Origin: JALZHR01 sp036388475
GTDB lineage: Bacteria > Acidobacteriota > Blastocatellia > Pyrinomonadales > Pyrinomonadaceae
Length of the DNA stretch: 64,000 nt
Assembly: GCA_036388475.1 (NCBI GenBank)
Contig: DASVRT010000055.1
Span: 1-64,000, forward strand
Direction of reading: 5' to 3'
Shown: in pieces, positions 1-8,456 of the stretch
Position numbering within the stretch: position 1 is the first letter of the stretch
Layout: each line of letters starts with the position of its first letter
Notes under the pieces: generated by a model
What the model was told of the DNA's origin: nothing
Databases searched by the model: none
The model's input: the letters and a program-made list of their open reading frames with translations, nothing else
Translations under genes and position numbers: made by a program

Positions 1-705
1 GATTTAATCGCGCCGGCGGATTTCGACGGCGACGGCAAAACCGATATTTCCGTGTTTCGTCCTTCTGACGGCGGCTGGTATCGTTTGAATAGTTCTAATA
101 ATACTTTCTCCGCCTTTCAGTTTGGCAGCAATGGAGATTTGCCCGTGCCGGGAGATTTTGACGGCGACGGCAAAGCTGATTTGACAGTTTACAGACCATC
201 GGCGGGAAGCTGGTATCGGGTTAACAGCTCGACGAATCAATTCGTCGCCGCGCAATTCGGAATCGCCGAAGATAAACCGCTGGTCGGAGATTTCGACGGC
301 GACGGGAAAAGTGATTTAACTGTCTTTCGACCTTCAAACGGCACGTGGTATCGCATCAACAGCAGCAATGATACTTTCTCTCCGAATCAATTCGGAATTG
401 CCGAAGACAAACCTGTGGCGGCTGATTACGACGGCGACGGGAAGACGGATTTAGCGGTTTATCGCCCGTCAGTCGGAGATTGGTATATCATCAACAGCAG
501 CAATAGTTCCTTTACCGGAATACATTTCGGCGTAACGGAAGACAAGCCCGCACCGGCGGATTTCGACGGCGACGGCAAGGCTGATTTAGCAGTTTTCCGA
601 CCTTCGACCGGAACGTGGTATCTGCTCAGAACAACGGCTGGATTTACCGGATTTCAGTTCGGCGCAAATGGAGATATTCCCACTCCCAATGCGTTTGTTA
701 GATAA
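1..705 (+). CDS. FG-GAP/VCBS repeat protein, 3' part
   Basis: The reading frame is open from base 1, so the gene begins left of the window; 234 residues are visible. They consist of consecutive repeats of about 45 residues, each opening with DFDGDGK(A/T/S)D and continuing V(F/Y)RPS.G.WY..NSS...F...QFG. The DxDxDG loop is the calcium-binding signature of FG-GAP/VCBS beta-propeller blades, usual in secreted or surface proteins of environmental bacteria. Five or more blades are seen, ending a few residues after the last one, so this is the C-terminal propeller. A strong terminator follows 24 bp after the stop. Substrate or partner cannot be told from the sequence. Confidence 0.9.
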   Translation, partial: DLIAPADFDGDGKTDISVFRPSDGGWYRLNSSNNTFSAFQFGSNGDLPVPGDFDGDGKADLTVYRPSAGSWYRVNSSTNQFVAAQFGIAEDKPLVGDFDGDGKSDLTVFRPSNGTWYRINSSNDTFSPNQFGIAEDKPVAADYDGDGKTDLAVYRPSVGDWYIINSSNSSFTGIHFGVTEDKPAPADFDGDGKADLAVFRPSTGTWYLLRTTAGFTGFQFGANGDIPTPNAFVR

Positions 706-728
706 GGATGAGCGGCAATAAATTACCG

Positions 729-766
729 AAAAGAGCCGGAATATGATATTCCGGCTCTTTTCCTTT
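729..766 (+). terminator. Rho-independent terminator of the FG-GAP gene
   Basis: A perfect 15-bp stem (729-743 with 747-761) closes a 3-base loop (TGA); the descending arm ends in TTTT and is followed by more pyrimidines. The A-rich start of the ascending arm would also let it act on the other strand. Confidence 0.85.
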
Positions 767-922
767 TTGATGCCAATCAACCTTAAATAAAGCGTGCCTG
801 TCCGTCATCGCCTGCTCAGACAAGCCTGACAGGCGGTTTCGCTAAAACGCCCTCGATAGACAGTCCGCGACTCACAGCCTGAAACTAAACGAGAGAGAAA
901 GTATTATATAAGAATATCGAGA

Positions 923-957
923 TTAGCCGGGCATTTCCTATGAAATAACCCGGCTAA
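923..957 (-). terminator. Possible terminator of the lectin-repeat gene
   Basis: TTAGCCGGG (923-931) pairs with CCCGGCTAA (949-957), with an inner ATTTC/GAAAT pairing. It lies 26 bp past the stop of the minus-strand gene at 983-3130. The tract beyond it on the minus strand is only moderately T-rich, so the call is tentative. Confidence 0.45.
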
Positions 958-982
958 AGCTTCACCCGAAACTTAAAAGCGG

Positions 983-3130
983 CTAACGGACGTTGACGAT
1001 GAGGTTCGGTGTCGTGGCGCCGAACCACTGGACGCCTTCCTGCACCATTCGCCATTGAAAATTATATGCGCCGGGCGCGGCGGGCGCGGTGATATTAATT
1101 TCAAAAGTTACCGCTTCGTTCGGCGCGACCGGATTCTCCAATTGAACGCGGTTTGTTCCCCAGGTCCAATTGTCCCGCGGATTCTGCGAGCCTAACTTGT
1201 AAACTCCGGGCATCCAGGTCGTGCCGCCCGTGTTCCGCATCGTTACTGAAGCCATATAGGATTGTCCGGCATAGACCTGCGACGGAATCATCTGCGAAAC
1301 GAACGCCGCATTATTTCCCGCCACGTCGTTGTCTTGAATCGTCAAAACGGCGGTGAACGGTTTTACCAAAATAAAGCCGCCGGTCGGATTCGATAAAGTC
1401 AAGTTCACGGTTTCGTCCGGCTCGTCCGCCGTATCGTTGCTAATCGGAATCGAAAAACTCTTCGTCGTTTCGCCGTCGGCGAAATTCAGGACGCCGCTTC
1501 GCGCCGTATAATCCTGTCCGGCAAGGGCTGTGCCGTTTGACGTTGCATAGCTGACGCTCGCCGCGCCCGTCGAAATCGTGCGCGTGACATTGATGACGGC
1601 TGCCGCGCCGGCTTCATCGACCGCATAAGTCGCGGCGGAAAAACGAAAAGCGCCTCCTCGGGTGATGATTACGTCGGCGCGAAAGCGCCCCGTGTTGTTT
1701 GCTCCGTAGCTGTCGTTGACGCCGAGCCAGAGACTTTGCGCGGCGGTCGCGGTAAAGCTCGTGCCGTTTGTTCCGATGAAAAATCGCGAGCTGCCGCGTT
1801 TCATAAATAATCCGGCGTGACCGTGATTGGCGGCGGTCAGCGGGTCTGCGCCGACAGTGCGGTCGTTGCCGTAACACGGCAGATTGCCGGGAGTTTCATA
1901 AACGCCGCGATTTAAGCCGTTGGCGTTAACGGTGTAAATCAAGCCGGAATTAACGCAGGTTTGGAGCGGAGTTTCAAACGTCACGGTGCCGTTGACGTTG
2001 GTAATAAGCACGTCGTCGCCGGGTTGCAGATTGGCGACGAATTCTTCATTGCCCGCGATTGAATTGGCTTCGACGACGACGTTTTGCGTCGAAGAAGGAT
2101 GCGTAATCGTCACGCGGGCGTTGAATTGTCCGCTGTTGTTATTGCCTCTCACATCGTTGACGCCGAAGCGCAGAGTCTCGGCGACGGTCGGCGTAAAGCT
2201 CGCGCCGTTGCGCCCGATAAACGTCCGCGTGTTATTGCGTTTCATATACAATCCGGCGTGTCCGTGACTCGGTCCGGTCATCGGGTCAGCCGGATTATCG
2301 AGCTGGTAATCGCAGAGCAATTGATTCTGCGGATTTTCAAACAGCTCTCTCGCTAAACCATTGGCGTTGACGACGTGCGGGCAGCCTTGAGCTATTCCGT
2401 CAGTCAAAAAATCGACTGTGCCCGAAATGTTATCAATCACCACCTGGTCGCCGGCGACGAGCGGCGCGCCGACGACTTCCGCGCTCGCCGTATTTATGCC
2501 GCGCACGACGACGTTGACGATTTGCACCTGCGGGCGCTTAATCGTTACTTTGACATTGAACGCGCCGCCGTTCGGCGATGACGGGCAAGCCGCGTCATTG
2601 ACGCCGAGCCGCAAATCGCGCGCGGTCGTGCCGGTGTAGGTAAAAGAATCGTTATTATTGCCGAGCCATTTTATCGAGCCGATGCCCGGTTGAGACGGTC
2701 GGAAAAGTCCGGCGTGATTTTGAGCGGGCAGCGGGTCGTTCTGGTTAATCTGACAAAAGTTTAAATCCTCGTCCCAGCACGAACCCTGATAAATTTCCGA
2801 ACGCGGTTTGCCGCCCGGCGAAGCGTCGTAAGCGTTGCCCGTGCAAATGCCGCTCGTGTTGAAATCGACGATGCCGCCCGTCGGGTCAATCGTCACCATA
2901 TCGCCGGGCAGAAGCGTCAGGCGCGGGACGGTATATCCGCCCTGCGCGCCGACGTTCGCGCCCGAAACGGTGACGTTCATCACAATCGACTGCGTCGGCA
3001 GGCTTTCAATCTCCGGCGTTTCGTCAAACTGCGCCGAAACCGTTGCGGATTTGTCGAAAATCCCGCCGAGCCAAAGACCCGGCATAATTGCAAAACAAAC
3101 TAACGCTAAAATTAAAGATTTGTGTTTCAT
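983..3130 (-). CDS. Secreted protein with three LecA/PA-IL-like lectin domains, Calx-beta and NBR1-type Ig domain
   Basis: 715 residues with an N-terminal signal peptide (MKHKSLILALVCFAIMPGLW...). Three tandem modules of about 145 residues occupy roughly residues 48-200, 205-345 and 350-487. Each runs: beta-strand start (VVV.A..), PGD (D/Q)V.I.N..GTV.F, a cysteine-bearing middle, GHAGL(F/Y)MKR....FIG.NG.SFT, then LGVND....NN.G.F...V.I. This order and the ND...NN.G.F ending match the galactose- and Ca2+-binding PA-IL (LecA) lectin family. Residues 490-600 are a Calx-beta domain (GTAL.GQDY....G.L.FA.GE..K.F.I.I..D...E.DE...L.L). The last 110 residues resemble the NBR1-like Ig domain (W-rich, NTG.T.W.PG). 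The start is backed by AAGGAG 7 bases upstream. A likely secreted or surface carbohydrate-binding protein; sugar specificity is inference. Confidence 0.8.
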   Translation of the reverse strand: MKHKSLILALVCFAIMPGLWLGGIFDKSATVSAQFDETPEIESLPTQSIVMNVTVSGANVGAQGGYTVPRLTLLPGDMVTIDPTGGIVDFNTSGICTGNAYDASPGGKPRSEIYQGSCWDEDLNFCQINQNDPLPAQNHAGLFRPSQPGIGSIKWLGNNNDSFTYTGTTARDLRLGVNDAACPSSPNGGAFNVKVTIKRPQVQIVNVVVRGINTASAEVVGAPLVAGDQVVIDNISGTVDFLTDGIAQGCPHVVNANGLARELFENPQNQLLCDYQLDNPADPMTGPSHGHAGLYMKRNNTRTFIGRNGASFTPTVAETLRFGVNDVRGNNNSGQFNARVTITHPSSTQNVVVEANSIAGNEEFVANLQPGDDVLITNVNGTVTFETPLQTCVNSGLIYTVNANGLNRGVYETPGNLPCYGNDRTVGADPLTAANHGHAGLFMKRGSSRFFIGTNGTSFTATAAQSLWLGVNDSYGANNTGRFRADVIITRGGAFRFSAATYAVDEAGAAAVINVTRTISTGAASVSYATSNGTALAGQDYTARSGVLNFADGETTKSFSIPISNDTADEPDETVNLTLSNPTGGFILVKPFTAVLTIQDNDVAGNNAAFVSQMIPSQVYAGQSYMASVTMRNTGGTTWMPGVYKLGSQNPRDNWTWGTNRVQLENPVAPNEAVTFEINITAPAAPGAYNFQWRMVQEGVQWFGATTPNLIVNVR

Positions 3131-3405
3131 AAAAATTCTCCTTTTAAGCTGCCGGACGCGGAAAGACCTCTGCGCCCGGCGCGCGATTTAATAATTACCT
3201 GGAAAGAAACCTCGTTATTTTTCCTTGTTTAAATTTTGGACTTGCATTTATTAACGCGACGGGTTTGAAAAAAAACGCTCAAAAAAAATTTGGTATTTGC
3301 GACGAATTTTTTTAAAAACTATTTTTTATCTTGATTTGTGAAACTTTCGCGCCGGATTCGGTGTCTATTGATTACAGCTAAAAGTCTGAAAAATCAGGAG
3401 TAAAT

Positions 3406-5265
3406 ATGAAGAAAATTTCAATTATTTTGATAATAATTTGTGCCGTCGGTTTTGTTTTTGCCCAAACGGACGGCGAAGTTCTGGAATTTAAATCAAAAAT
3501 CGGTTTTACCGGCGGCGAAGATAAGATTGTCGAGTATCAGTTTCTCGAAAACGGCAAAAAGCTTCTGATTATCGGGCAGAAAAATTTGCAGATTTGGGAT
3601 GTCGAAAACGCCAAACTGCTCAATTCCGTGCCGCACCAGATTCCGCAATTCGCGCCGCGCGGTTTTGTCGGCACGTATCTGCTTTTGGGAATACCGCAGA
3701 TTCTGGATTGGCGACCGTTCGTCGTCGATAAAAACGGAAAATGGATGATTACCGCCGAGAAAATCGGCACTAATCCGCTGCGTTCAGCCGTCGTGCGCGA
3801 TTTGCTGAATCTGAAACAAATCGCGGTCTTGGATTTGCCGAATGTTTCGACCGATTACATTGCCTTTGACGAAAACAGAAACGAAATTCAGACGTTCGGC
3901 ATCACGGATAAAAACGCCGCTTTTGCCAGTTGGAACAAAGATAAATTCACGCTCAGAGAGCTCGTTGCCATCAAGGAATACAAATGGCATCAGACGATTC
4001 TGGGCGATAAGAAAATGATTGTCGGCTCGGGCGATACGAAAGTTATTTGGTCGGCTTTGGGTTTAAATGCCAAACAAGGCGATACTTTAACGCTGCGGGA
4101 CGTGAAAACCGGCGCGATTGAAAGGGAATTTACCGCCAAAAATCTGAAACCCGAAACTTCTTACCAGGAAACAACAATCAGCACGGACGAAAAATTACTA
4201 ATTTCAAAACGCAGCGATAGAATTTTCGTCTGGGAAATCGACGGCGACGGTCAGCCGAAATTTGAAATCTCCAATCCGAATCCGAAGGGCGATTTTAGTT
4301 TTAAGGGAATTTACGAGCGGAAATTTATCGTCGTCAAAATCGACGAGCAGCTTCGCGTTTACGACATCGAGGAAAACGGCGCGCCGATGCTGGAAGTTTC
4401 ACGCCAAAATCCGAAGGAAGATTTGGATTTTGTCCGGATTTTAAGCGGCAGATTCGCGATTATCAAAGTTGACGGCAAGCTTCGCCTTTACGACACGCAA
4501 AGCAGTAAAACGCCGAAGCTTGAAATCGTTTCCGATAATCCGAAAGACAGTATGGAATTTCAGGGCGCGACCGAAGACGGAAAATACATAGTCGTTCGCG
4601 ACGACCGGAAAATTTCCGTTTTTGAAATACCGGGCGGCGGAAAACCGCTTTACGAAATTATTCGCCAGAGCGAAAAAGAGCGTTTTCCGACGATAAGATT
4701 TTTGGACGACAAGAATCTTCTCGTCGTCGCGCGCGTTAACCGAAGCGAGAAAAAAGAGCCGAAAACGGAATTTTATGACATTCCGACCGGAAAATTAGTT
4801 TTCGACGCAGCGTTTGAAGCCGGCTACAATATGAAATACACGCCCGACGATAGATACATATACCAGACGCAATTAGGCTCTTTCTCGGTCTGGAATCTCG
4901 CCGCCCGCCGGTTTTTCGTCATTCCTTTGGAAACTTACTCGCCGAGTTCCGATTCGAACACTCCGGATTATCTGAAAATCGATACTACTCCGTACAACAC
5001 GGAATACGTCGAGTTTAGTCCTGATTACCGTTATATTTTGCGTTACGGCGATGATGTCACGGCAGTTTTCGAAACGGAAACCGGCAAACAATTGCAGACG
5101 ATTTTCGACCCCGAAAAAGTAAAATACGATAAACAAAACAAAATCAAAAAAAGCGGTCTCGGCAAAGCCGGCTGGGTAAATAACGGAAAATACGTTTACG
5201 CGCTTGAAGTAACAAATTTTTTCAACAGCTCGAATACGGTCAGTCTTTGGGAAGTGAAAAAATAA
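3406..5265 (+). CDS. Secreted WD40-like beta-propeller protein
   Basis: 619 residues; a clear signal peptide (MKKISIILIIICAVGFVFA) precedes the mature start, and AGGAG lies 6 bases before the ATG. The rest consists of WD40-like blades: recurrent pattern hydrophobic strand, D-x-(R/K), (V/L)(W/Y)D(V/I/T), for example LQIWDVENAKLLNSV near the start and VSLWEVKK at the end. The middle (about residues 280-430) has three closely similar repeats of about 45 residues with NP(K/N)(G/E/D)D...F and (R/K)(L/V)(Y/F)(D/E)(T/I). No enzymatic motif is visible; a scaffold or periplasmic binding role is the usual inference. No close operon partner: the next gene runs the other way and ends 22 bp downstream. 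Confidence 0.75.
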   Translation: MKKISIILIIICAVGFVFAQTDGEVLEFKSKIGFTGGEDKIVEYQFLENGKKLLIIGQKNLQIWDVENAKLLNSVPHQIPQFAPRGFVGTYLLLGIPQILDWRPFVVDKNGKWMITAEKIGTNPLRSAVVRDLLNLKQIAVLDLPNVSTDYIAFDENRNEIQTFGITDKNAAFASWNKDKFTLRELVAIKEYKWHQTILGDKKMIVGSGDTKVIWSALGLNAKQGDTLTLRDVKTGAIEREFTAKNLKPETSYQETTISTDEKLLISKRSDRIFVWEIDGDGQPKFEISNPNPKGDFSFKGIYERKFIVVKIDEQLRVYDIEENGAPMLEVSRQNPKEDLDFVRILSGRFAIIKVDGKLRLYDTQSSKTPKLEIVSDNPKDSMEFQGATEDGKYIVVRDDRKISVFEIPGGGKPLYEIIRQSEKERFPTIRFLDDKNLLVVARVNRSEKKEPKTEFYDIPTGKLVFDAAFEAGYNMKYTPDDRYIYQTQLGSFSVWNLAARRFFVIPLETYSPSSDSNTPDYLKIDTTPYNTEYVEFSPDYRYILRYGDDVTAVFETETGKQLQTIFDPEKVKYDKQNKIKKSGLGKAGWVNNGKYVYALEVTNFFNSSNTVSLWEVKK

Positions 5266-5286
5266 CGATTTTTCAAGAAAATACAA

Positions 5287-6219
5287 TTACTTGTCGCGAT
5301 TCTTCGGCGGCGCGGCGTGCATCACGTCAGCCGCCATTTTCCATTTTCCGTTTTTCCCGCGTTTCCAGACTCTGACAAAACTGCCCGTTTCGACGGCTTC
5401 GGTCGCGGCGGATTCCTTTATTTCGTACGTCCCGTAGATGTATGCCAAATCACCCGAACCGGAGATGCCGCTGCCTGCCGGCTTTGAAAACAATTTCCCC
5501 TGTTTGGCGCGAAAATCGGCGATAACCGCGTCTTTTTCCGTAATCGGAAAGCCGTTCATCCGGTGCGCTCTCAACTGTCTGCCGAGAAATTCAGGTAATC
5601 CGTCATCCTTTTTGCCCGCGCTCAAAATCAATTCGAATTTTTCTTCGGTTTCGAGCAATTTTTTTCGTTCGGCTTCGAGATTGATTTTTTTGAAAGACGT
5701 TCTCTCGACGGCGGCTGGCGCGAAGGCGAGCGTCGGCTGATTCGGCGGCTTCGCATTGCGCGTGCCGATGTCGATTATGACTTTCCAGGCTCCCGCTCCG
5801 GTTACGTCGCGGCGCCAGATTGAAAAGTAATAACCGTTTCCGGCGACGGGCGCATCCTTTGACTGCCTGAATTCGAAAGGTCCGGTCGTATAACCCAAAT
5901 CGCCCGCCGCCGAAACGTCAGCCCGGATTGGAGTCCAGGTCAACGAGCCGGGCGCGTCTTTGCGCGACAGCCAGAGCGGTTTTCCGCGCGTCGGCGAAGG
6001 ATTAAAGATAATGCCGTCGTCGGCTAGAAAAGCGACGAACGCGGCGCGCGTGCCCCGCTCAGCCGAAGCGCGCGAAAACTCCCGTTCGGCGGCGACCAGC
6101 GAGCGCAAATCCGCTTCGCGGTCGTTCGTCTGCGCCGCCGCCATCTGCGAGCAGAAAACGAGTATTGCCAGCGCGAATAATTTTTTACATTTGTTTGTCG
6201 GAATCGGTAAAGAGTTCAT
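5287..6219 (-). CDS. Secreted tandem DUF4440/SnoaL-like protein
   Basis: 310 residues from the ATG at 6219 (a GTG one codon upstream is an alternative). The N-terminus is a signal peptide ending AAAQ. Two NTF2-like halves follow: residues 30-150 (LVAAEREFSRASAERGTRAAF...LADDGI.F.P, a hallmark of DUF4440 proteins) and residues 185-305 (LLETEEKFELILSAGKKDDGL..., ending W.....V.W..G.....A.D). NTF2-like folds bind small hydrophobic ligands or act as simple enzymes; none of the usual SnoaL catalytic residues can be claimed here. Two further DUF4440-type domains are encoded nearby on the same strand (8457-9785 C-terminus and 9831-10286). Confidence 0.65.
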   Translation of the reverse strand: MNSLPIPTNKCKKLFALAILVFCSQMAAAQTNDREADLRSLVAAEREFSRASAERGTRAAFVAFLADDGIIFNPSPTRGKPLWLSRKDAPGSLTWTPIRADVSAAGDLGYTTGPFEFRQSKDAPVAGNGYYFSIWRRDVTGAGAWKVIIDIGTRNAKPPNQPTLAFAPAAVERTSFKKINLEAERKKLLETEEKFELILSAGKKDDGLPEFLGRQLRAHRMNGFPITEKDAVIADFRAKQGKLFSKPAGSGISGSGDLAYIYGTYEIKESAATEAVETGSFVRVWKRGKNGKWKMAADVMHAAPPKNRDK

Positions 6220-6330
6220 CACGCATTATTTTCTATTATCCGGCGACGGTCGCCGATAGATTTGTGACGAATTGCTCGGCACGCAAGTCGAACGACAGTC
6301 AGACGGTTTAAAAATCTCGAAAATTTTCGT

Positions 6331-7110
6331 TCACACCAGACTTTTTTTGAGGAAATCGTCGAAGCGATTCCGGTAGCCGCGGCTGAGCGTGAAAGTTTTT
6401 CCGCCGTGCATCAAAACCCGGTATTCGCCCGGCGTCCAGACTTGCAATTCTTTGATGCGCGTGGCGTTGACAATCGTCGAGCGGTGGATGCGGACGAAGG
6501 TTTTCGGGTTCAGCTGCGATTCCAGATTGTCCATCTTTTCGCGCAGCAGATGCGCGGCGTTTTCAAATTTCAGCCGCACGTAATTGCCCTGCGCTTCAAT
6601 CCATTGAATGTCTTCGACGCGCAGCATTAAGATTCGCTCGTTCTTTTTGACGGTCAGCCATTCCAGATATTCCGGCGCGGCTTTCATCTGCTCCATCATT
6701 TTCAGAATCTGCTGCTGCTGCTCGCCCTCGCCGTCGCCGCGATAGCGGACGATTTCTTTGGCGCGGTAAAGCGCCGCGGTAAAGCGCTCGCGGTCGAACG
6801 GTTTTAACAAATAATCGAGGGCGTGGTACTGAAACGCCTGCAAAGCGTATTGGTCGTAAGCGGTGACGAAGATAATCGCGGGAATGCGCAAAAGCTCTTT
6901 GATGCTTAAGGCTTCCAGCACTTCGAAGCCGTCCATATCGGGCATCTGAATATCGAGAAAAACGACGTCGGGCGCTTCGGCGCGAATAAGCTCGACGGCT
7001 TCGCGCCCGTTTTTCGCTTCACTGGTAGATTCACAGTCTTTTTCCGTTTTGAGCATCTCGCGTATCAGTTCGCGCGCCAGCGGCTCGTCGTCGACTATTA
7101 ATATTTTCAT
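6331..7110 (-). CDS. LytTR-family response regulator
   Basis: 259 residues. The receiver domain (1-125) has the acidic pocket (IVDDEP), phospho-acceptor Asp in FLDIQMPDMDG, the conserved Thr in FVTAYD and Lys in LLKPFD. After a Q-rich linker (GEGEQQQQ) comes a LytTR DNA-binding domain (about 150-255): IQWIEAQGNYV.L....LLREKM..LE..L....F.RIHRS.IVN...I. It starts 15 bp downstream of the histidine kinase stop at 7126, so the two form an operon and a cognate pair of the LytS/LytR (YehU/YehT) type. AGAGAG upstream serves as ribosome binding site. Target genes are not visible. Confidence 0.93.
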   Translation of the reverse strand: MKILIVDDEPLARELIREMLKTEKDCESTSEAKNGREAVELIRAEAPDVVFLDIQMPDMDGFEVLEALSIKELLRIPAIIFVTAYDQYALQAFQYHALDYLLKPFDRERFTAALYRAKEIVRYRGDGEGEQQQQILKMMEQMKAAPEYLEWLTVKKNERILMLRVEDIQWIEAQGNYVRLKFENAAHLLREKMDNLESQLNPKTFVRIHRSTIVNATRIKELQVWTPGEYRVLMHGGKTFTLSRGYRNRFDDFLKKSLV

Positions 7111-7125
7111 AACTGCTTCTCTCTT

Positions 7126-8271
7126 TTACACGCTTTTAAACGGCACTTTGAGCGAAACAAGCGTGCCGCGCGATTCGGTTTTATCGACGATTTCAAAAAT
7201 GAAATCCGCGCCGTAAAATTGTTCGAGCCGCGCGCGGGTGTTCGCCAGCCCGACGCCGCCGTCGCCGGTTTTCCCTTTCCGTTTGACGTTTAAGCCCGGT
7301 CCGTTATCTTCGATTTGAATGGAAACCTGACCGTCGAGGCGCTCGGCGCTGATTCTTAAACGCCCGATGGACGTGACGTTTGCCAATCCGTGACGCACGG
7401 CGTTTTCGACCAGCGGCTGCAAAATCAAATTCGGCACCTGCGCCGCCATAGTTTCCGGCGCAATCCGCATTTCGACTTCCAGCCGGTCGTGAAAACGAAT
7501 TTTTTCAATTTCCAGATAGGTGTCGAGAAACTCTAACTCCTTATCGAGCGAGACGCTCTGCGTTTCGGAATTTTTCAGAGTCATCCGCAGAAAATCGCTC
7601 AGCCGCGCAATCATCCGGTGCGCCGTTTCCGCGTCTTTGTGCAGCAGGGAAGCGATGGAATTCAGCGTGTTAAAAAGAAAATGCGGATGAAGCTGCATTT
7701 TCAGCGCGGAAAGCTGCGCCTGAACTAATTGCTCGGAAAGCCGCGCGGTTTGCGCCGCCAATTGCGCCGCCTGCGTTTCGCGCGCGCGCGCCTGCCGGTA
7801 ATATTCGAAAGCGTGCGCGACAATCACGGTCGCCCAGTAGGTCAGCAAACTTTCGTGCAGCATTATCGGGCTGGTAATCGTTTTGTAGAAAAGCGCCTGC
7901 ATCGTCGGCAGGCGCGCCGTGTCGATTAAGCCTAAATGCCAATACAGAGGAGTTGACGCCGCGATGATGGCGAAAATGAAAACAAATCCGCTCAGAATAT
8001 GAAAAAACGTATGGCTCGGCAAATGTTTGCGCTCCAGCGGAAACCGCCGGCAGAGAAGAAAAATTAGCGGCGAAGCCAAGCCCCACAAATAAAAATCAAT
8101 CAAATACGAAATAGTCAGCGGCAGCAGCGGAATGTCCAGACTCATCCGCTGATTATAAAAATATGTGCGCAGGGCAAACGAAAGACCGACAATCGTCCAG
8201 ACCAGAAATCCGACCGGCAAGTGCCGCCAATTTATTTTGTTCGTTTCTTTCGCCCGCTCGCCCGAAAACAT
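7126..8271 (-). CDS. LytS/YehU-type sensor histidine kinase
   Basis: 381 residues. The N-terminal half holds about four to five membrane segments (for example residues 17-35, 50-65, 80-105, 135-160). A short coiled coil rich in A, Q and R leads into the HisKA_7TM/His_kinase domain: LQ.QL.PHFLFNTLNSI.SL with the phospho-acceptor His, then the ATPase domain (PNLILQPLVENAVRHGL, an N-box; IEDNGPGL; GGVGLANTRARLEQFYG). The histidine motif PHFLFN and lack of a classical H-box define the LytS class. It is co-transcribed with the LytTR regulator immediately downstream. The signal sensed by the membrane part is unknown. Confidence 0.92.
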   Translation of the reverse strand: MFSGERAKETNKINWRHLPVGFLVWTIVGLSFALRTYFYNQRMSLDIPLLPLTISYLIDFYLWGLASPLIFLLCRRFPLERKHLPSHTFFHILSGFVFIFAIIAASTPLYWHLGLIDTARLPTMQALFYKTITSPIMLHESLLTYWATVIVAHAFEYYRQARARETQAAQLAAQTARLSEQLVQAQLSALKMQLHPHFLFNTLNSIASLLHKDAETAHRMIARLSDFLRMTLKNSETQSVSLDKELEFLDTYLEIEKIRFHDRLEVEMRIAPETMAAQVPNLILQPLVENAVRHGLANVTSIGRLRISAERLDGQVSIQIEDNGPGLNVKRKGKTGDGGVGLANTRARLEQFYGADFIFEIVDKTESRGTLVSLKVPFKSV

Positions 8272-8456
8272 AATTTCACTTTTTTTATTTTAGCTTTAAG
8301 CGTTGAAATTGTAGAGCTTTATTGCCGAGCTGAAACCGGCGCTGCCGGTTCTTTCGGACGTGTCTCAGCGCCGGAAGAATTATTTTTCTTTTCTTTATTA
8401 CAGTCGTTTTCATTTTTGCCGTTTCGTTCGCGTTTCCTGTTTCGGCGGTGCGGCTT

